Source of the DNA: Methylobacillus rhizosphaerae
Lineage (GTDB): Bacteria; Pseudomonadota; Gammaproteobacteria; Burkholderiales; Methylophilaceae
Length of the DNA: 64,000 nt
Direction of reading: 5' to 3'
Assembly (NCBI RefSeq): GCF_900187985.1
Contig: NZ_FZOA01000001.1
Span: 310,001 to 374,000 of the forward strand
Shown in pieces: positions 31,259-43,795 of this stretch. The translations under genes and the position numbers were made by a program. Positions within the stretch are counted from its first letter, which is position 1. Each line of letters starts with the position of its first letter. A model generated the notes under the pieces. The model did no database searches, was not told the DNA's origin, and worked only from the letters and a program-made list of their open reading frames with translations.

Positions 31259-31297
31259 GCCCGATTCATTTGAATGCGTAGCAAACGAGGCATAACC

Positions 31298-31612
31298 ATG
31301 TATGCAGTTATCAAAACTGGTGGCAAACAATATCGCGTAGCCGCTGGTGACAAGCTTAAAGTAGAAAAGTTGGCGGGCGATGTCGGCAGTGAAATCACGC
31401 TCGACAAGGTATTGTTGGTTTCTGATGGTGAAAATACCACGATCGGAGCTCCTCTGGTTAAGGGTGCGAGCGTACAGGCCAAGGTTGTTTCTCATGGCCG
31501 CGGTGACAAAGTGTTGATCTTCAAGATGCGTCGTCGCAAACACTATCGTAAGACTCAAGGCCATCGCCAGAGTTTTACTGAAATCCAGATTGAAAAGATT
31601 GCTGCTAAGTAA
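31298..31612 (+). CDS. rplU: 50S ribosomal protein L21
   Basis: L21 is a structural protein of the large subunit. The 104-residue product starts [14 protein letters not shown] and contains the signature [16 protein letters not shown]. The ATG at 31298 is the family start; an in-frame codon at 31274 would add eight non-family residues. It is followed by rpmA after 12 bases. Confidence 0.98.
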   Translation: MYAVIKTGGKQYRVAAGDKLKVEKLAGDVGSEITLDKVLLVSDGENTTIGAPLVKGASVQAKVVSHGRGDKVLIFKMRRRKHYRKTQGHRQSFTEIQIEKIAAK

Positions 31613-31624
31613 GGAGTAATAGAA

Positions 31625-31882
31625 ATGGCACACAAAAAAGCAGGCGGTAGTTCCCGTAACGGTCGCGATTCGAACGCACAGCGACTGGGTGTTAAGGCTT
31701 TTGGCGAGCAGTTTGTTTCTGCTGGCAGCATCATCGTACGTCAGCGTGGTACAAAAATGCATCCTGGCGAAAATGTTGGTATCGGCAAGGATCACACCTT
31801 GTTTGCCAAGGTTGATGGCAAGGTTGCCTTCTCTGTGAAAGGTGCTCTGCGCCGCAAGCTGGTCAGCATCATCCCAGCTTAA
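31625..31882 (+). CDS. rpmA: 50S ribosomal protein L27
   Basis: L27 reaches into the peptidyl transferase centre. The 85-residue product has [20 protein letters not shown] and the signature [20 protein letters not shown] precedes the ATG. It forms the conserved rplU-rpmA pair; a perfect terminator separates it from obgE. Confidence 0.98.
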   Translation: MAHKKAGGSSRNGRDSNAQRLGVKAFGEQFVSAGSIIVRQRGTKMHPGENVGIGKDHTLFAKVDGKVAFSVKGALRRKLVSIIPA

Positions 31883-31900
31883 TTCTGAAGAGAATCGGGA

Positions 31901-31932
31901 AAAGCCCTATCGCATCGATAGGGCTTTTTTGT
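31901..31932 (+). terminator. Intrinsic terminator after rpmA
   Basis: AAAGCCCTATCG (31901-31912) and CGATAGGGCTTT (31916-31927) form a perfect 12-bp stem with a CAT loop, followed by TTTG. Obg transcripts must arise by read-through or from a promoter in the short gap that follows. Confidence 0.92.
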
Positions 31933-31969
31933 TTCAGGCAGTATGATGACTGCTTTAATAAATATTTAG

Positions 31970-34146
<2,177 letters not shown>

Positions 34147-34155
34147 GGGAAAATC

Positions 34156-34650
34156 ATGTCCAAACCGTTGGTAGATATTATCATGGGCTCCGATAGCGAC
34201 TGGCCCGTCATGCGGGCTGCCGCGCAAATATTGGCAGACCTGGGAGTAGCGTATGAGGCGAGGGTAGTCTCGGCACATCGTACGCCAGACCTGATGTTTG
34301 ACGTGGCAGAAACTGCTGTTGCACGTGGCGTGAAAGTCATTATTGCCGGTGCTGGTGGCGCTGCGCATCTGCCAGGCATGGTGGCTGCCAAGACGATAGT
34401 GCCGGTCCTGGGCGTGCCAGTGCCTTCCCGGCATTTGCAAGGGCAGGATTCTTTGCTATCCATTGTGCAGATGCCCAAGGGTATTCCAGTGGCAACATTT
34501 GCCATTGGAGAGGCAGGCGCGGCAAATGCAGGCTTGTTTGCTGCAGCGATACTTGCAACTGCAGACACTGGTTTGGCACAGAAGCTGGCGGATTTCCGTG
34601 CGACGCAGACGGCGCGGGTGCTGGAAATGTCCTTGTCTGATCAGCCCTGA
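34156..34650 (+). CDS. purE: N5-carboxyaminoimidazole ribonucleotide mutase
   Basis: PurE class I moves the carboxyl group of N5-CAIR to give CAIR. The 164-residue protein has [12 protein letters not shown], the SAHRTPD motif and [11 protein letters not shown]. It lies 33 bases before purK, its partner in the pathway, and after proB on the same strand. Length is normal. Confidence 0.97.
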   Translation: MSKPLVDIIMGSDSDWPVMRAAAQILADLGVAYEARVVSAHRTPDLMFDVAETAVARGVKVIIAGAGGAAHLPGMVAAKTIVPVLGVPVPSRHLQGQDSLLSIVQMPKGIPVATFAIGEAGAANAGLFAAAILATADTGLAQKLADFRATQTARVLEMSLSDQP

Positions 34651-34683
34651 TCAGACTGAATCTCAAAAATTAAGGAGTTTTGC

Positions 34684-35829
34684 GTGAGTCGTGCAAACAC
34701 AATTCTGCCTCCAGCCATGCTGGGGATGCTGGGTGGAGGGCAGTTGGGTCGCTTTTTTGTCATCGCAGCCCATGAAATGGGGTATAAGGTGGCTGTGCTG
34801 GATCCGGATCGCAACAGCCCAGCGGGCAAGATTGCAGACGTGCACTTGTGTGCTGCCTATGATGATGAAGCAGCGTTGCGCAGCATGGCAGAGCAATGCG
34901 CGGCCATTACCACTGAATTCGAGAATGTGCCGGCAGCCACGCTGGAATTCCTGGCCCAGCATCGCACTGTGCGCCCTGCAGCTTCAGCCGTAGCCATTGC
35001 CCAGAACCGTGTCGCCGAGAAAAATTTCTTCCGTGATGCAGGCCTGCCAGTAGCGCCTTATGCTGTAATCCAGCAGGCGGCAGACATTCCTGGGGCAGAC
35101 AGCGGCTTGTATCCGGCCATTCTCAAGGTGGCGCGTTTTGGTTATGACGGCAAAGGCCAGGCCCGGGTTGCCAATGTCGAGGAGGCGCGTGCTGCCTTTG
35201 AGAAATTCGGCGCGGAAATCTGCGTGCTGGAGCGTATGCTCAAGCTGGATTACGAAGTATCACTGGTATTGGCGCGTGATGCAGATGGTCAGGTAGCTGC
35301 ATTCCCAGTGGCGGAAAATGCCCACCTGAATGGCATCCTCGACGTGAGCATTGCCCCGGCCCGTGGGGATGAGACGATACGTGAACAAGCACGCGCGCTT
35401 GCCGTTGAAGTGGCGAAAAAGCTTAATTATGTTGGTGTATTAGGTGTGGAATTCTTCGTCAGCGAAGGTCAATTACTCGTCAACGAAATGGCGCCAAGAC
35501 CGCATAATTCAGGCCATTACACCATCGATGCCTGTGTCACCAACCAGTTCGAGCAGCAAGTGCGTGCCTTGGCTGGCTTACCCTTGGGCGATGCGCGCCA
35601 GCATAGTCCTGCTGTGATGGTCAACCTGCTGGGCGATATCTGGAAAAATGGCGCAGAACCGGCATGGGACATTGCTTTTGCTGAACCGGGACTGAAAATG
35701 CACCTCTATGGCAAGCATGAAGCACGTCCTGGCCGCAAGATGGGCCATTTCACCGTGATTGGCGAGCGTGCCGAGGCAGTATTATCCGAAGCCATGCAAG
35801 TGCGTGATCAGTTAGGCGTTGGCAAGTAA
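34684..35829 (+). CDS. purK: N5-carboxyaminoimidazole ribonucleotide synthase
   Basis: PurK makes N5-CAIR from AIR, bicarbonate and ATP. The 381-residue ATP-grasp protein has GMLGGGQLGRFF at the N-terminus, FENVPA, KVARFGYDGKGQ and the metal-binding NEMAPRPHNSGHYT. It uses a GTG start at 34684, decided by AAGGAG 7 bases upstream. A terminator follows. Confidence 0.96.
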   Translation: MSRANTILPPAMLGMLGGGQLGRFFVIAAHEMGYKVAVLDPDRNSPAGKIADVHLCAAYDDEAALRSMAEQCAAITTEFENVPAATLEFLAQHRTVRPAASAVAIAQNRVAEKNFFRDAGLPVAPYAVIQQAADIPGADSGLYPAILKVARFGYDGKGQARVANVEEARAAFEKFGAEICVLERMLKLDYEVSLVLARDADGQVAAFPVAENAHLNGILDVSIAPARGDETIREQARALAVEVAKKLNYVGVLGVEFFVSEGQLLVNEMAPRPHNSGHYTIDACVTNQFEQQVRALAGLPLGDARQHSPAVMVNLLGDIWKNGAEPAWDIAFAEPGLKMHLYGKHEARPGRKMGHFTVIGERAEAVLSEAMQVRDQLGVGK

Positions 35830-35851
35830 TATTGAAACGCAGGTAAGATAC

Positions 35852-35880
35852 AAAAGCACATCGTTGATGTGCTTTTTTTA
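35852..35880 (+). terminator. Intrinsic terminator after purK
   Basis: AAAAGCACATC (35852-35862) pairs perfectly with GATGTGCTTTT (35866-35876) and continues into a T tract. It ends the purEK unit; the 130 bases between it and the rpsT terminator hold no supportable gene. Confidence 0.92.
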
Positions 35881-36014
35881 TATCGTCATCCGATAGAGCA
35901 GGGTGAGTTATTTATACGCGGATTCCTGCGGGCTTTTGGCCATGATTTTCAGATCATTATCAAGCGGAAATTAAGTGAGCGGATGGCTGCTTGGCTGTAT
36001 GACAGGGCACCGAC

Positions 36015-36050
36015 AATAAAAAAGCCACGGATTTCCGTGGCTTTTTTATT
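36015..36050. terminator. Bidirectional terminator downstream of rpsT
   Basis: AATAAAAAAGCCACGG and CCGTGGCTTTTTTATT form a perfect 16-bp inverted repeat around ATTT. With A and T tracts on both sides it can act in both directions; rpsT, which ends at 36069 on the minus strand, is the obvious user. Confidence 0.9.
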
Positions 36051-36068
36051 GCACTAAGATGTGAGGGA

Positions 36069-36332
36069 TTAGGCGAGGGCCTTGATCGCTGCACTCAGGC
36101 GGCTCTTATGGCGAGCTGCCTTGTTCTTGTGAATGATTTGCTTGTCAGCAATGCGGTCAATGACGCTAACGTTCTCGTTGAACACGCTTTGAGCTGCAGC
36201 TTTGTCGCCGGCTTCCACCGCTTTGATGATCTTCTTGATCGCGGTACGCAAAGCCGAGCGCAAACTTGCATTGTGGGCGCGTTGCTTGACTGCCTGACGT
36301 GCACGCTTTCTCGCCTGTGCGCTATTAGCCAT
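36069..36332 (-). CDS. rpsT: 30S ribosomal protein S20
   Basis: S20 binds 16S rRNA early in small-subunit assembly. The 87-residue protein has [16 protein letters not shown] and the later [17 protein letters not shown], both typical. AGGAATATCTC precedes the ATG. It is a single gene, divergent from murJ. Confidence 0.97.
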   Translation of the reverse strand: MANSAQARKRARQAVKQRAHNASLRSALRTAIKKIIKAVEAGDKAAAQSVFNENVSVIDRIADKQIIHKNKAARHKSRLSAAIKALA

Positions 36333-36374
36333 GAGATATTCCTAAAATAGAGTTAACAAAATACGAAGCCAAGC

Positions 36375-36403
36375 ATATTAACCAAATTCAAAATCAAATG
36401 CAA
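36375..36403 (-). promoter_or_regulatory. Candidate sigma-70 promoter of rpsT
   Basis: On the minus strand TTGCAT (36398-36403) and TAATAT (36375-36380) are 17 bases apart and about 45 bases upstream of rpsT. The match is moderate. Confidence 0.4.
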
Positions 36404-36502
36404 GAATCAAGTCAATTTGTTCCGGGAAGATTATACATGGCATGGTAAAATCCTGCTCTGAAATCAGTTCTCGGTACTTGATAACTCAATGATGCGTGCG
36501 CA

Positions 36503-38044
36503 ATGAATTTGTTAAAAGCCTTAGCTGCTGTCGGGAGCATGACATTGCTTTCCCGCGTCTTGGGGTTTGTCAGGGATACCTTGATTGCGCGGGTGTTCGG
36601 TGCCGGTATGTATACCGATGCATTTTTTGTGGCATTCAAAATACCCAATTTATTGCGGCGCCTGTTTGCCGAGGGAGCGTTTTCCCAGGCATTCGTGCCT
36701 GTGCTTGCTGAGTACAAGAACCGGCGCGGGCATGAAGCAACGCATGATCTGGTTAGCAAGGTGGCCACCTTGCTCGGACTGGTACTTATGCTGGTCACCC
36801 TGGTCGGCATACTGGCAGCGTCAGCCATCGTATATGTTAGCGCGCCAGGTTGGGCGCGCAGTGAGCCGCAGACATTCATGCTGACGGTTGATATGTTGCG
36901 CATTATCTTCCCGTATATTTTCCTGATTTCCCTGGTGGCACTTGCCGGGGGAGTGCTTAATACCTATAGCAAGTTTTCTGTTCCCGCCTTTACGCCAGTC
37001 TGGCTGAATATTGCCTTTATTTGTGCGGCTTTGTTCTTTGCGCCATATTTTGATCCTCCTATCATGGTGTTGGCATGGGCGGTATTTGCGGGTGGATTAT
37101 TACAGCTGGGGTTCCAGTTACCATTCTTGCGCCGGATAGGAATGCTGCCGCGCTTGCGGCTGGATTTTCAGGATGAGGGAGTCTGGCGCATTCTGAAGCT
37201 GATGGGGCCGGCTGTATTCGGCGTGTCAATTGCACAGTTGTCGTTGTTGATCAATACGATTTTTGCCTCTTTTCTGGAAAGTGGCAGTGTGTCCTGGCTG
37301 TATTACGCAGATCGACTGATGGAGTTTCCTACAGGTTTGCTCGGGGTTGCACTGGGGACCATCCTGTTGCCCAGCTTGTCCAAAAGTGTCGCGGACCAGG
37401 CGGAAAGTGAATATTCGTCCTTGCTGGACTGGGGGTTGCGTCTGACATTGCTGCTGGCGTTGCCGGCGGCAGTGGCGCTGGCCGTGTTGGCTGTACCGCT
37501 GGTGACTTCCCTGTTCCACTACGGTGCTTTTACTGAGCATGATGTATGGATGACGCAGCAGGCCCTGGTGGCTTATAGCCTGGGCTTGCTGGGGTTGATT
37601 CTGGTGAAGGTGCTAGCCCCGGCATTTTATGCGCGCCAGAATATCAAGACACCGGTCAAGATTGCGGTTGCTACATTGCTTGCAACTCAGTTGATGAATC
37701 TGGTCTTTGTCGGTATTTTTCAACATGCAGGATTGGCACTGGCAATTGGCCTGGGCGCATGTATCAATGCCAGTTTGTTGTACTATCAATTGCGTCGGCG
37801 TGGTATTTATCAACCACAAGCTGGCTGGGCGAGATTCATTGCGCAGGTAGCGGTTGCCCTGCTGTTGATGTCTGTTGCACTCTGGTTCGCTGCAGGTAGT
37901 AGCGAGCACTGGCTCCAGTCGGGCTTGTGGATCAAGCTTGCGCATTTATGCGGGCTTGTTGCACTGGGCGGAGCAGTATATTTCTCAGTGTTGTGGCTCA
38001 TGGGGCTACGAATCCGGGATTTTATTAAACGTAGCGCGCATTGA
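36503..38044 (+). CDS. murJ: Lipid II flippase MurJ
   Basis: MurJ flips lipid II across the inner membrane for peptidoglycan synthesis. The 513-residue protein shows about 14 membrane segments and the family motifs [19 protein letters not shown] near residue 17, [20 protein letters not shown] and [19 protein letters not shown]. It is followed closely by ribF, ileS and lspA on the same strand. The gene is divergent from rpsT, as in many gamma- and betaproteobacteria. Confidence 0.96.
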   Translation: MNLLKALAAVGSMTLLSRVLGFVRDTLIARVFGAGMYTDAFFVAFKIPNLLRRLFAEGAFSQAFVPVLAEYKNRRGHEATHDLVSKVATLLGLVLMLVTLVGILAASAIVYVSAPGWARSEPQTFMLTVDMLRIIFPYIFLISLVALAGGVLNTYSKFSVPAFTPVWLNIAFICAALFFAPYFDPPIMVLAWAVFAGGLLQLGFQLPFLRRIGMLPRLRLDFQDEGVWRILKLMGPAVFGVSIAQLSLLINTIFASFLESGSVSWLYYADRLMEFPTGLLGVALGTILLPSLSKSVADQAESEYSSLLDWGLRLTLLLALPAAVALAVLAVPLVTSLFHYGAFTEHDVWMTQQALVAYSLGLLGLILVKVLAPAFYARQNIKTPVKIAVATLLATQLMNLVFVGIFQHAGLALAIGLGACINASLLYYQLRRRGIYQPQAGWARFIAQVAVALLLMSVALWFAAGSSEHWLQSGLWIKLAHLCGLVALGGAVYFSVLWLMGLRIRDFIKRSAH

Positions 38045-38058
38045 CCAACGAGACTGTT

Positions 38059-38979
38059 ATGCAGATATTTCGCCATTTTCATCAGGCTGCCGATCATCCC
38101 CTTGCAGTTGCCATTGGCAATTTTGATGGTGTGCACCTGGGGCACCAGGCATTGTTGCGACACCTGAGTGAGGTGGCGCGCGACAATGGGCTGAAATCTG
38201 CTGTCATGACTTTTGAACCGCATCCGCGCGAGCTCTTCATCCCTGACCGCGCACCTACCAGGCTGACTTCTCTGCGTGAGAAACTGGAATTGTTTTCCGA
38301 GGCTGGAGTGGAATATGTCTATGTCTGTCATTTCAACCGTCGTTTTGCCGCCATATCAGTGGAAACATTCATGTATGACATCCTGCGTGACCGCCTGGAT
38401 GCCAAGGCGATCCTGGTAGGCGAGGACTTCCGTTTTGGTGCCGGGCGACAAGGCGGTATAGAGGATTTTGTTCGTGCCGGTTTCAATCTGCAAAGTCAAC
38501 CCAAGGTCGACTTGGATGGGCAGCGTATTTCCAGTACATTGGTGCGCGAGGCGCTGGCCCAGGGGCGACTGAATGACGCAGCGCGCTTGCTGGGGCGCAC
38601 ATACAGCATCAGTGGCAAAGTGGTACATGGAGACAAACTGGCGCGGGAGCTGGGTTATCCCACAGCAAATATTCACATGCTGCATGACAGGCCACCGCTT
38701 TTTGGCATCTATGCGGTAAAATTAAAAGGTTTACCTGAAGGAAACGACTGGCCAGGCGTTGCCAGCCTGGGTGTTAGGCCCACAGTGAAACAGGATGGTC
38801 GGCCAACGCTGGAAGTGCATCTGTTCGATTTCAACCGGGATATTTACGGGCAGCATGTGCGTGTGAAGTTCATGCACAAGATACGTGATGAAATGAAGTT
38901 TGATGACCTGGAAACATTGAAGTACTGGATTGCCAGGGATGCAGAGATGGCACGTGAGTATTTCAAGGCCCAGTCCTGA
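38059..38979 (+). CDS. ribF: Bifunctional riboflavin kinase / FAD synthetase
   Basis: RibF turns riboflavin into FMN and then FAD. The 306-residue protein has the nucleotidyltransferase motif IGNFDGVHLGHQ near residue 18 and the flavokinase motif GYPTANI in the C-terminal half. The ATG at 38059 matches homologues; a TTG at 38041 overlaps the murJ stop and is less likely. It is the first gene of the classical ribF-ileS-lspA string. Confidence 0.96.
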   Translation: MQIFRHFHQAADHPLAVAIGNFDGVHLGHQALLRHLSEVARDNGLKSAVMTFEPHPRELFIPDRAPTRLTSLREKLELFSEAGVEYVYVCHFNRRFAAISVETFMYDILRDRLDAKAILVGEDFRFGAGRQGGIEDFVRAGFNLQSQPKVDLDGQRISSTLVREALAQGRLNDAARLLGRTYSISGKVVHGDKLARELGYPTANIHMLHDRPPLFGIYAVKLKGLPEGNDWPGVASLGVRPTVKQDGRPTLEVHLFDFNRDIYGQHVRVKFMHKIRDEMKFDDLETLKYWIARDAEMAREYFKAQS

Positions 38980-39021
38980 GCTGTAAAACAAGATTCTTGA
39001 AGATTAATTGAAACTAGACCA

Positions 39022-41826
39022 ATGAGCGAAAACACCAAATACAAGTTGAACCTGCCTGAAACCAGTTTCCCCATGCGTGGAGACCTGGCGAAGCGTGAAC
39101 CCGCATGGCTGAAAAGCTGGCAGGAGAAACAGGTGTACCAGCGCATACGCAATGCGCGCAAGGGTGCGAAGAAATTCATCCTGCATGATGGCCCGCCTTA
39201 TGCAAACGGTGCCATTCACCTTGGTCATGCGGTTAACAAGATTCTCAAGGACATGATTGTCAAATCCAAGACATTGTCCGGATTTGATGCGCCTTATGTG
39301 CCTGGCTGGGATTGCCACGGCCTGCCGATCGAGCTTGCGGTGGAAAAACAGCATGGCAAGGATATTCCTGCCGCCAAATTCCGTGAGCTATGCCGTGCTT
39401 ATGCTGCCGAGCAGGTAGCAAAGCAGAAGCAGGATTTCATCCGCCTGGGTGTGCTGGGTGACTGGGATAATCCTTACCTCACCATGGATTTCCATACCGA
39501 GGCCGACATCATCCGCGCTTTGGGTGACATTTATAAAAACGGCTACCTCTATCAGGGGTCCAAGCCCGTGCACTGGTGCGTGGATTGCGGCTCGGCCTTG
39601 GCTGAGGCCGAAGTGGAGTATGAGGATGTCAACTCACCTGCGATCGACGTCGGTTTCAAGTTCGTCGATAACGCTGCGCTCGGCACGGTATTCAATATCA
39701 CGATCAACGGGGATGTATTTGCCGTGATCTGGACTACTACACCTTGGACCTTGCCTGCCAACCAGGCGGTGAGTGTGCATCCTGAGCTGGATTACGATCT
39801 GCTGCAAACCTCGCGCGGCTTGCTGGTGCTGGCGCATGATCTGGCCGAGACAACGCTCAAGCGTTATGGCGAGGAAGAAACACAAGTGCTGGGCACTGCC
39901 AAGGGTGCTGCACTCAAGGGGCTGCTGTTGCAGCATCCGTTTGACCAGCGCACTGTACCCGTGATCACTGGCGAGCATGTCACTACTGATGCCGGTACCG
40001 GCCTGGTGCATACCGCTGCGGCTCATGGTAATGATGACTGGTTGGTGATGCGCGCCAATTATCCCGAGGAAAAGCCGCGTGTGCTGCTGGGTGGTGATGG
40101 CAAGTTCTTCAATAGCGACCTGGTCGAACTGGCTGCGATTCGTGGACTGGGCCGCCAGGAAGCCAGCAAAGTGATCCTTACCGTATTGCAGGAAAAAGGT
40201 GCACTGTTTGCCAGTGCGCGCCTGAACCATAGTTTTCCGCATTGCTGGCGCCACAAGACACCGTTGATGCAGCTGGCAACCCACCAATGGTTCATCGGCA
40301 TGAATCAGGTCGGCAGCAATGGAAAGTCCTTGCGTGAACTGGCGAACAAGGCAGTGGATGATACTGAATTCTTCCCGGCCTGGGGTCGCGCGCGCCTGGA
40401 GGCGATGATCAAGAACCGTCCTGACTGGTGTGTCTCGCGTCAACGCAACTGGGGCGTGCCCATGCCGTTCTTCGTGCACAAGGAAACCGGCGAGCCGCAT
40501 CCGCAAACTGCGGAATTGCTCGAAACAGTGGCGCTGCAGGTTGAGCAGCAGGGCATTGAAGCCTGGTTCTCGCTCGACGGCGCGGCTTTCCTGACCCAGC
40601 ATGCGCCTGAGAATGCAGATCAGTATAAAAAAGTGACTGATACGCTGGATGTCTGGTTTGATTCTGGTGCTACGCATGCAGCGGTGTTGAAACGCCGCCC
40701 TGAGCTGCAAAACCCTGCCGATTTATATCTGGAAGGCTCTGACCAGCATCGTGGCTGGTTCCAGTCCTCCTTGCTCACCGGTTGTGCCATTGATGGGCGC
40801 GCGCCTTACGATGCCTTGCTTACCCATGGTTTTACCGTGGACGACAAGGGATACAAGATGTCCAAGTCGCGCGGCAACGGCATCGAGCCACAGGATATCT
40901 GTAATCGCCTTGGCGCAGATATGCTGCGCCTGTGGATTGCTTCCACGGACTACTCCGGGGAAATGTCATTGTCCGAGGAAATTCTCAAACGTGTAACAGA
41001 TAGCTATCGTCGTATTCGCAATACACTGCGCTTCCTGCTTGCCAACCTGGCCGATTTTGATGCACAGCAGGATTTACTGCCGGTCGATCAGTGGCTGGAG
41101 CTGGACCGTTTCGGTCTTGCCCTGACGCAGAAACTACAGGAGCAAGTGGTCGCTGACTTCGATCGGTATGAATTCCACTTCGCGGTGCAAAAGCTGGTGG
41201 GCTTCTGCTCTGAGGAGTTGGGCGGATTCTATCTGGATATCCTCAAGGACAGACTCTATACCTCGGGTGACAAGTCGCACGCTCGCCGCTCCGCGCAGAG
41301 TGCGTTACATCACATCACTCATGCCCTGATGCGCCTCATGGCGCCCATCCTCAGCTTCACAGCGGATGAAGTCTGGAGCACCCTGGGGATGGATGCCAAG
41401 GCCACCGTTTTCGAGGAAACCTGGTATGCCTTGCCGGAGCACAGCCTGGATCAGGCCGCATTGCAGGCATGGGATACGGTGCTGAAAGTACGCAATATTG
41501 CCAACAAGGCGATCGAGGCCGAGCGTGCGCAAGGCAGGATAGGCGCTTCCCTGCAGGCCGAGCTGGATATTTATGTCAGTGGTGATGCGCATGCCGCATT
41601 GGCGCGGCTGCATGACGACCTGCGTTTTGTGCTGATGGCATCACGCGCTACCTTGCATGCGCGTGAAGGTGAACTAGAAGTGAAGGTGAGCGCCAGCACA
41701 TACGCCAAGTGCGATCGTTGCTGGCATTATCGAGCTGATGTCGGCAGCGATACTGCGCATCCTACTATCTGCGGACGCTGCGTCAGCAATCTGTTTGGAC
41801 AAGGTGAGTCACGTCATTATGCTTAA
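39022..41826 (+). CDS. ileS: Isoleucyl-tRNA synthetase
   Basis: The class I enzyme charges tRNA-Ile. The 934-residue protein has the HIGH-type motif in [11 protein letters not shown] near residue 67, an editing domain in the middle ([11 protein letters not shown]), the KMSKS motif in [11 protein letters not shown] and a C-terminal zinc site with CDRCWHYR and CGRC. Length is standard for the bacterial form. The last codons overlap the lspA start by eight bases. Confidence 0.98.
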   Translation: MSENTKYKLNLPETSFPMRGDLAKREPAWLKSWQEKQVYQRIRNARKGAKKFILHDGPPYANGAIHLGHAVNKILKDMIVKSKTLSGFDAPYVPGWDCHGLPIELAVEKQHGKDIPAAKFRELCRAYAAEQVAKQKQDFIRLGVLGDWDNPYLTMDFHTEADIIRALGDIYKNGYLYQGSKPVHWCVDCGSALAEAEVEYEDVNSPAIDVGFKFVDNAALGTVFNITINGDVFAVIWTTTPWTLPANQAVSVHPELDYDLLQTSRGLLVLAHDLAETTLKRYGEEETQVLGTAKGAALKGLLLQHPFDQRTVPVITGEHVTTDAGTGLVHTAAAHGNDDWLVMRANYPEEKPRVLLGGDGKFFNSDLVELAAIRGLGRQEASKVILTVLQEKGALFASARLNHSFPHCWRHKTPLMQLATHQWFIGMNQVGSNGKSLRELANKAVDDTEFFPAWGRARLEAMIKNRPDWCVSRQRNWGVPMPFFVHKETGEPHPQTAELLETVALQVEQQGIEAWFSLDGAAFLTQHAPENADQYKKVTDTLDVWFDSGATHAAVLKRRPELQNPADLYLEGSDQHRGWFQSSLLTGCAIDGRAPYDALLTHGFTVDDKGYKMSKSRGNGIEPQDICNRLGADMLRLWIASTDYSGEMSLSEEILKRVTDSYRRIRNTLRFLLANLADFDAQQDLLPVDQWLELDRFGLALTQKLQEQVVADFDRYEFHFAVQKLVGFCSEELGGFYLDILKDRLYTSGDKSHARRSAQSALHHITHALMRLMAPILSFTADEVWSTLGMDAKATVFEETWYALPEHSLDQAALQAWDTVLKVRNIANKAIEAERAQGRIGASLQAELDIYVSGDAHAALARLHDDLRFVLMASRATLHAREGELEVKVSASTYAKCDRCWHYRADVGSDTAHPTICGRCVSNLFGQGESRHYA

Positions 41827-42274
41827 ATGGTTGAGCCTGAGCGCAGTTGTCGTTGCACTTGATCTGTACAGCAAACACCTGGTGACCAAGGCGTTTGAAT
41901 ATGCAGAGCATCTGCCGGTCACGACATTTTTTGACCTGGTGCGCTATCACAACGAAGGAGCTGCTTTCAGTTTCCTGGCCGGTGCCGGTGGCTGGCAGCG
42001 TGTCTTTTTCAGCGTGATCGCCTTGATTGCTTCAGTGATCATTATCCGTCTGATGAAACTGCATCCACAGAAAAGCCTGTTCTGTGTCGGACTGGCCTTG
42101 ATTCTGGGAGGGGCGCTGGGCAACCTGTATGACCGTCTGACGTTAGGTTATGTCGTGGATTTCCTGTTTTTCCATTATCAGGAATATTATTGGCCCGCGT
42201 TCAATGTTGCAGATTCCGCGATTTGCGTCGGGGTTGCATTGCTGATATTGGATAGCTTCCGGAACAAGACCTGA
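41819..42274 (+). CDS. lspA: Lipoprotein signal peptidase
   Basis: LspA (signal peptidase II) removes signal peptides from prolipoproteins. The 151-residue protein has four membrane segments and the catalytic aspartates in [16 protein letters not shown] and [11 protein letters not shown]. The ATG at 41819 overlaps the end of ileS by eight bases. Predicted lipoproteins at 11.6 and 59.2 kb would be clients. Confidence 0.96.
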   Translation: MLKWLSLSAVVVALDLYSKHLVTKAFEYAEHLPVTTFFDLVRYHNEGAAFSFLAGAGGWQRVFFSVIALIASVIIIRLMKLHPQKSLFCVGLALILGGALGNLYDRLTLGYVVDFLFFHYQEYYWPAFNVADSAICVGVALLILDSFRNKT

Positions 42275-42303
42275 GTTTGCGCTGAGTCTGCGGGAAGAAA
42301 GTG

Positions 42304-42333
42304 AAAAAAAGCACACCAAGGTGTGCTTTTTTT
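42304..42333. terminator. Bidirectional terminator between lspA and the alcohol dehydrogenase gene
   Basis: AAAAAAAGCACACC (42304-42317) and GGTGTGCTTTTTTT (42320-42333) form a perfect 14-bp repeat with an AA loop. It serves lspA on the plus strand and probably the converging dehydrogenase gene, which ends at 42350. Confidence 0.92.
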
Positions 42334-42349
42334 CTGGGGGGGATTGGGG

Positions 42350-43408
42350 CTATGCCGCCTGCTTCAGGCTGGCAATATCAATCACGAAGCGGTATTTCAC
42401 ATCGCTCTTGAGCATGCGGTCGAATGCAGTATTGATATCCTGGATTGCAATCAATTCAACATCTGAAGTGATATTGTGTTCTGCACAAAAGTCCAGCATC
42501 TCCTGGGTTTCCCTGATGCCACCGATCAAGGAACCTGCCAGTTGGCGGCGCTTGAAGATCAGGTTGGCGATGTTGGGGGATGGATGCGGGCTGTCAGGCA
42601 CGCCAACCAGGCACATGGAACCATCACGCTTCAGCAGTGCCATGAACTGGTCGAGATTATGCGGTGCAGCGACGGTATTGAGAATGAAATCAAAGCTCTG
42701 CAGATGCTGCTGCATTTGTTCTGAATCCTTGGAAATCACGACTTCATCGGCGCCTAAGCGTTTTGCATCTTCCACCTTGTTGGCAGATGTGGTGAACAGT
42801 ACAGTATGCGCGCCAAATGCCTTGGCAAACTTGACACCCATATGTCCCAGGCCACCCAGACCGACGATACCGACTTTCTGTCCAGGGCCGACTTTCCAGT
42901 GGCGTAACGGTGAATAGGTAGTGATACCGGCGCATAATAATGGCGCAGTGGCTGCCAGGTCTAGCTTGTCGGAAATCTTCAGGGTAAAGCGCTCATCTAC
43001 CACGATCTGGTTGGAGTAGCCACCATAAGTAGCCTGTCCAGGCATATGTTTATCCGGGCTGTTATAGGTGAATACGGAATGGTTGCAATATTGTTCCAGG
43101 CCCTCCGCACAGTCAGGGCAAGTGCCACATGAATCTACCATGCAGCCTACGCCTGCAAGGTCACCTACCTTGAAATGCTTGACGTTGCTGCCTACCTGAG
43201 TGACGCGACCAACAATTTCATGTCCAGGCACCAGGGGAAACGTGGAGTTTGCCCATTCATCGCGAACCTGATGCAGGTCAGAGTGGCAAACGCCGCAAAA
43301 AAGGATTTCGATCTGTACGTCGGTATTGCCTACTTCACGGCGCTCAAACGAGAAGGGTGCCAATGGAGATTTCGGGTCATGCGCTGCGTAGCTGATGGCT
43401 TTAGCCAT
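42350..43408 (-). CDS. Zinc-dependent NADP(H) alcohol dehydrogenase, YahK/cinnamyl-alcohol type
   Basis: The 352-residue protein belongs to the medium-chain dehydrogenases. Catalytic zinc ligands are in CGVCHSDLHQ and GHEIVG; the structural zinc is held by the CGTCPDCAEGLEQYC cluster; the cofactor motif is GLGGLGHMG. Overall it resembles E. coli YahK, which reduces a broad range of aldehydes with NADPH, so aldehyde detoxification is a fair guess in a methylotroph. The ATG at 43408 has AGGAGG 7 bases upstream; an earlier in-frame ATG at 43447 would precede that site. Confidence 0.92.
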   Translation of the reverse strand: MAKAISYAAHDPKSPLAPFSFERREVGNTDVQIEILFCGVCHSDLHQVRDEWANSTFPLVPGHEIVGRVTQVGSNVKHFKVGDLAGVGCMVDSCGTCPDCAEGLEQYCNHSVFTYNSPDKHMPGQATYGGYSNQIVVDERFTLKISDKLDLAATAPLLCAGITTYSPLRHWKVGPGQKVGIVGLGGLGHMGVKFAKAFGAHTVLFTTSANKVEDAKRLGADEVVISKDSEQMQQHLQSFDFILNTVAAPHNLDQFMALLKRDGSMCLVGVPDSPHPSPNIANLIFKRRQLAGSLIGGIRETQEMLDFCAEHNITSDVELIAIQDINTAFDRMLKSDVKYRFVIDIASLKQAA

Positions 43409-43626
43409 GAATAGCCTCCTGATTCTGGTAAGTGGAAGACGAAACAATGGCCGTTATTATGCGCTGTAATATTGATCCAATAAATGGAAATAACTTAACT
43501 TCAGAATTCCATATGACGGAATTTTTTATGATATTACCTTGGAGTAGACATTTAATTTTGCTGATTGATGAGTAAAAACAACGGCAAATACCATTAGGCA
43601 GCGTGCGTGAAACATTGATGGAGTGT

Positions 43627-43656
43627 TTTCATAATCGGTTGATTATGAAATTTTTT
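43627..43656 (+). terminator. Terminator-like hairpin between the dehydrogenase and siderophore receptor genes
   Basis: TTTCATAATC (43627-43636) and GATTATGAAA (43641-43650) form a perfect 10-bp stem with GGTT loop and then TTTTTT. A shorter similar structure, AATTCC with GGAATT followed by TTTTATG, lies near 43504-43525. Both face the plus strand although no plus-strand gene precedes them, so they could be leader elements, operators or ends of a short transcript. They are AT-rich and could be chance. Confidence 0.4.
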
Positions 43657-43710
43657 CTGCATTTTATCTCTTAACAAAAAATTACAAGTTGATATTTGGT
43701 TAAATAAAAT

Positions 43711-43729
43711 TGAATTGATAATCAATCTT
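43711..43729 (+). promoter_or_regulatory. Fur-box-like operator upstream of the siderophore receptor gene
   Basis: The 19-mer centred on the palindrome TTGATAATCAA (43715-43725) agrees with the Fur consensus at 12 of 19 positions by my count, including the central GATAATC. It lies 67 bases before the receptor start. Iron control of this receptor class is well established. Confidence 0.5.
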
Positions 43730-43795
43730 ATTATAATTAGCAGCGCTTTCATAGTTTATATAGTAATTGCATTCAGAGAGGTTAAAGGGATTGGT

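Noticed and set aside
35869-36057. A 62-codon plus-strand frame between purK and rpsT
   Set aside because: It begins in the purK terminator and ends inside the rpsT terminator, so it is not a plausible gene.
39634-40710. A 358-codon minus-strand open frame inside ileS
   Set aside because: It is a shadow of ileS with no recognisable motif or ribosome site.
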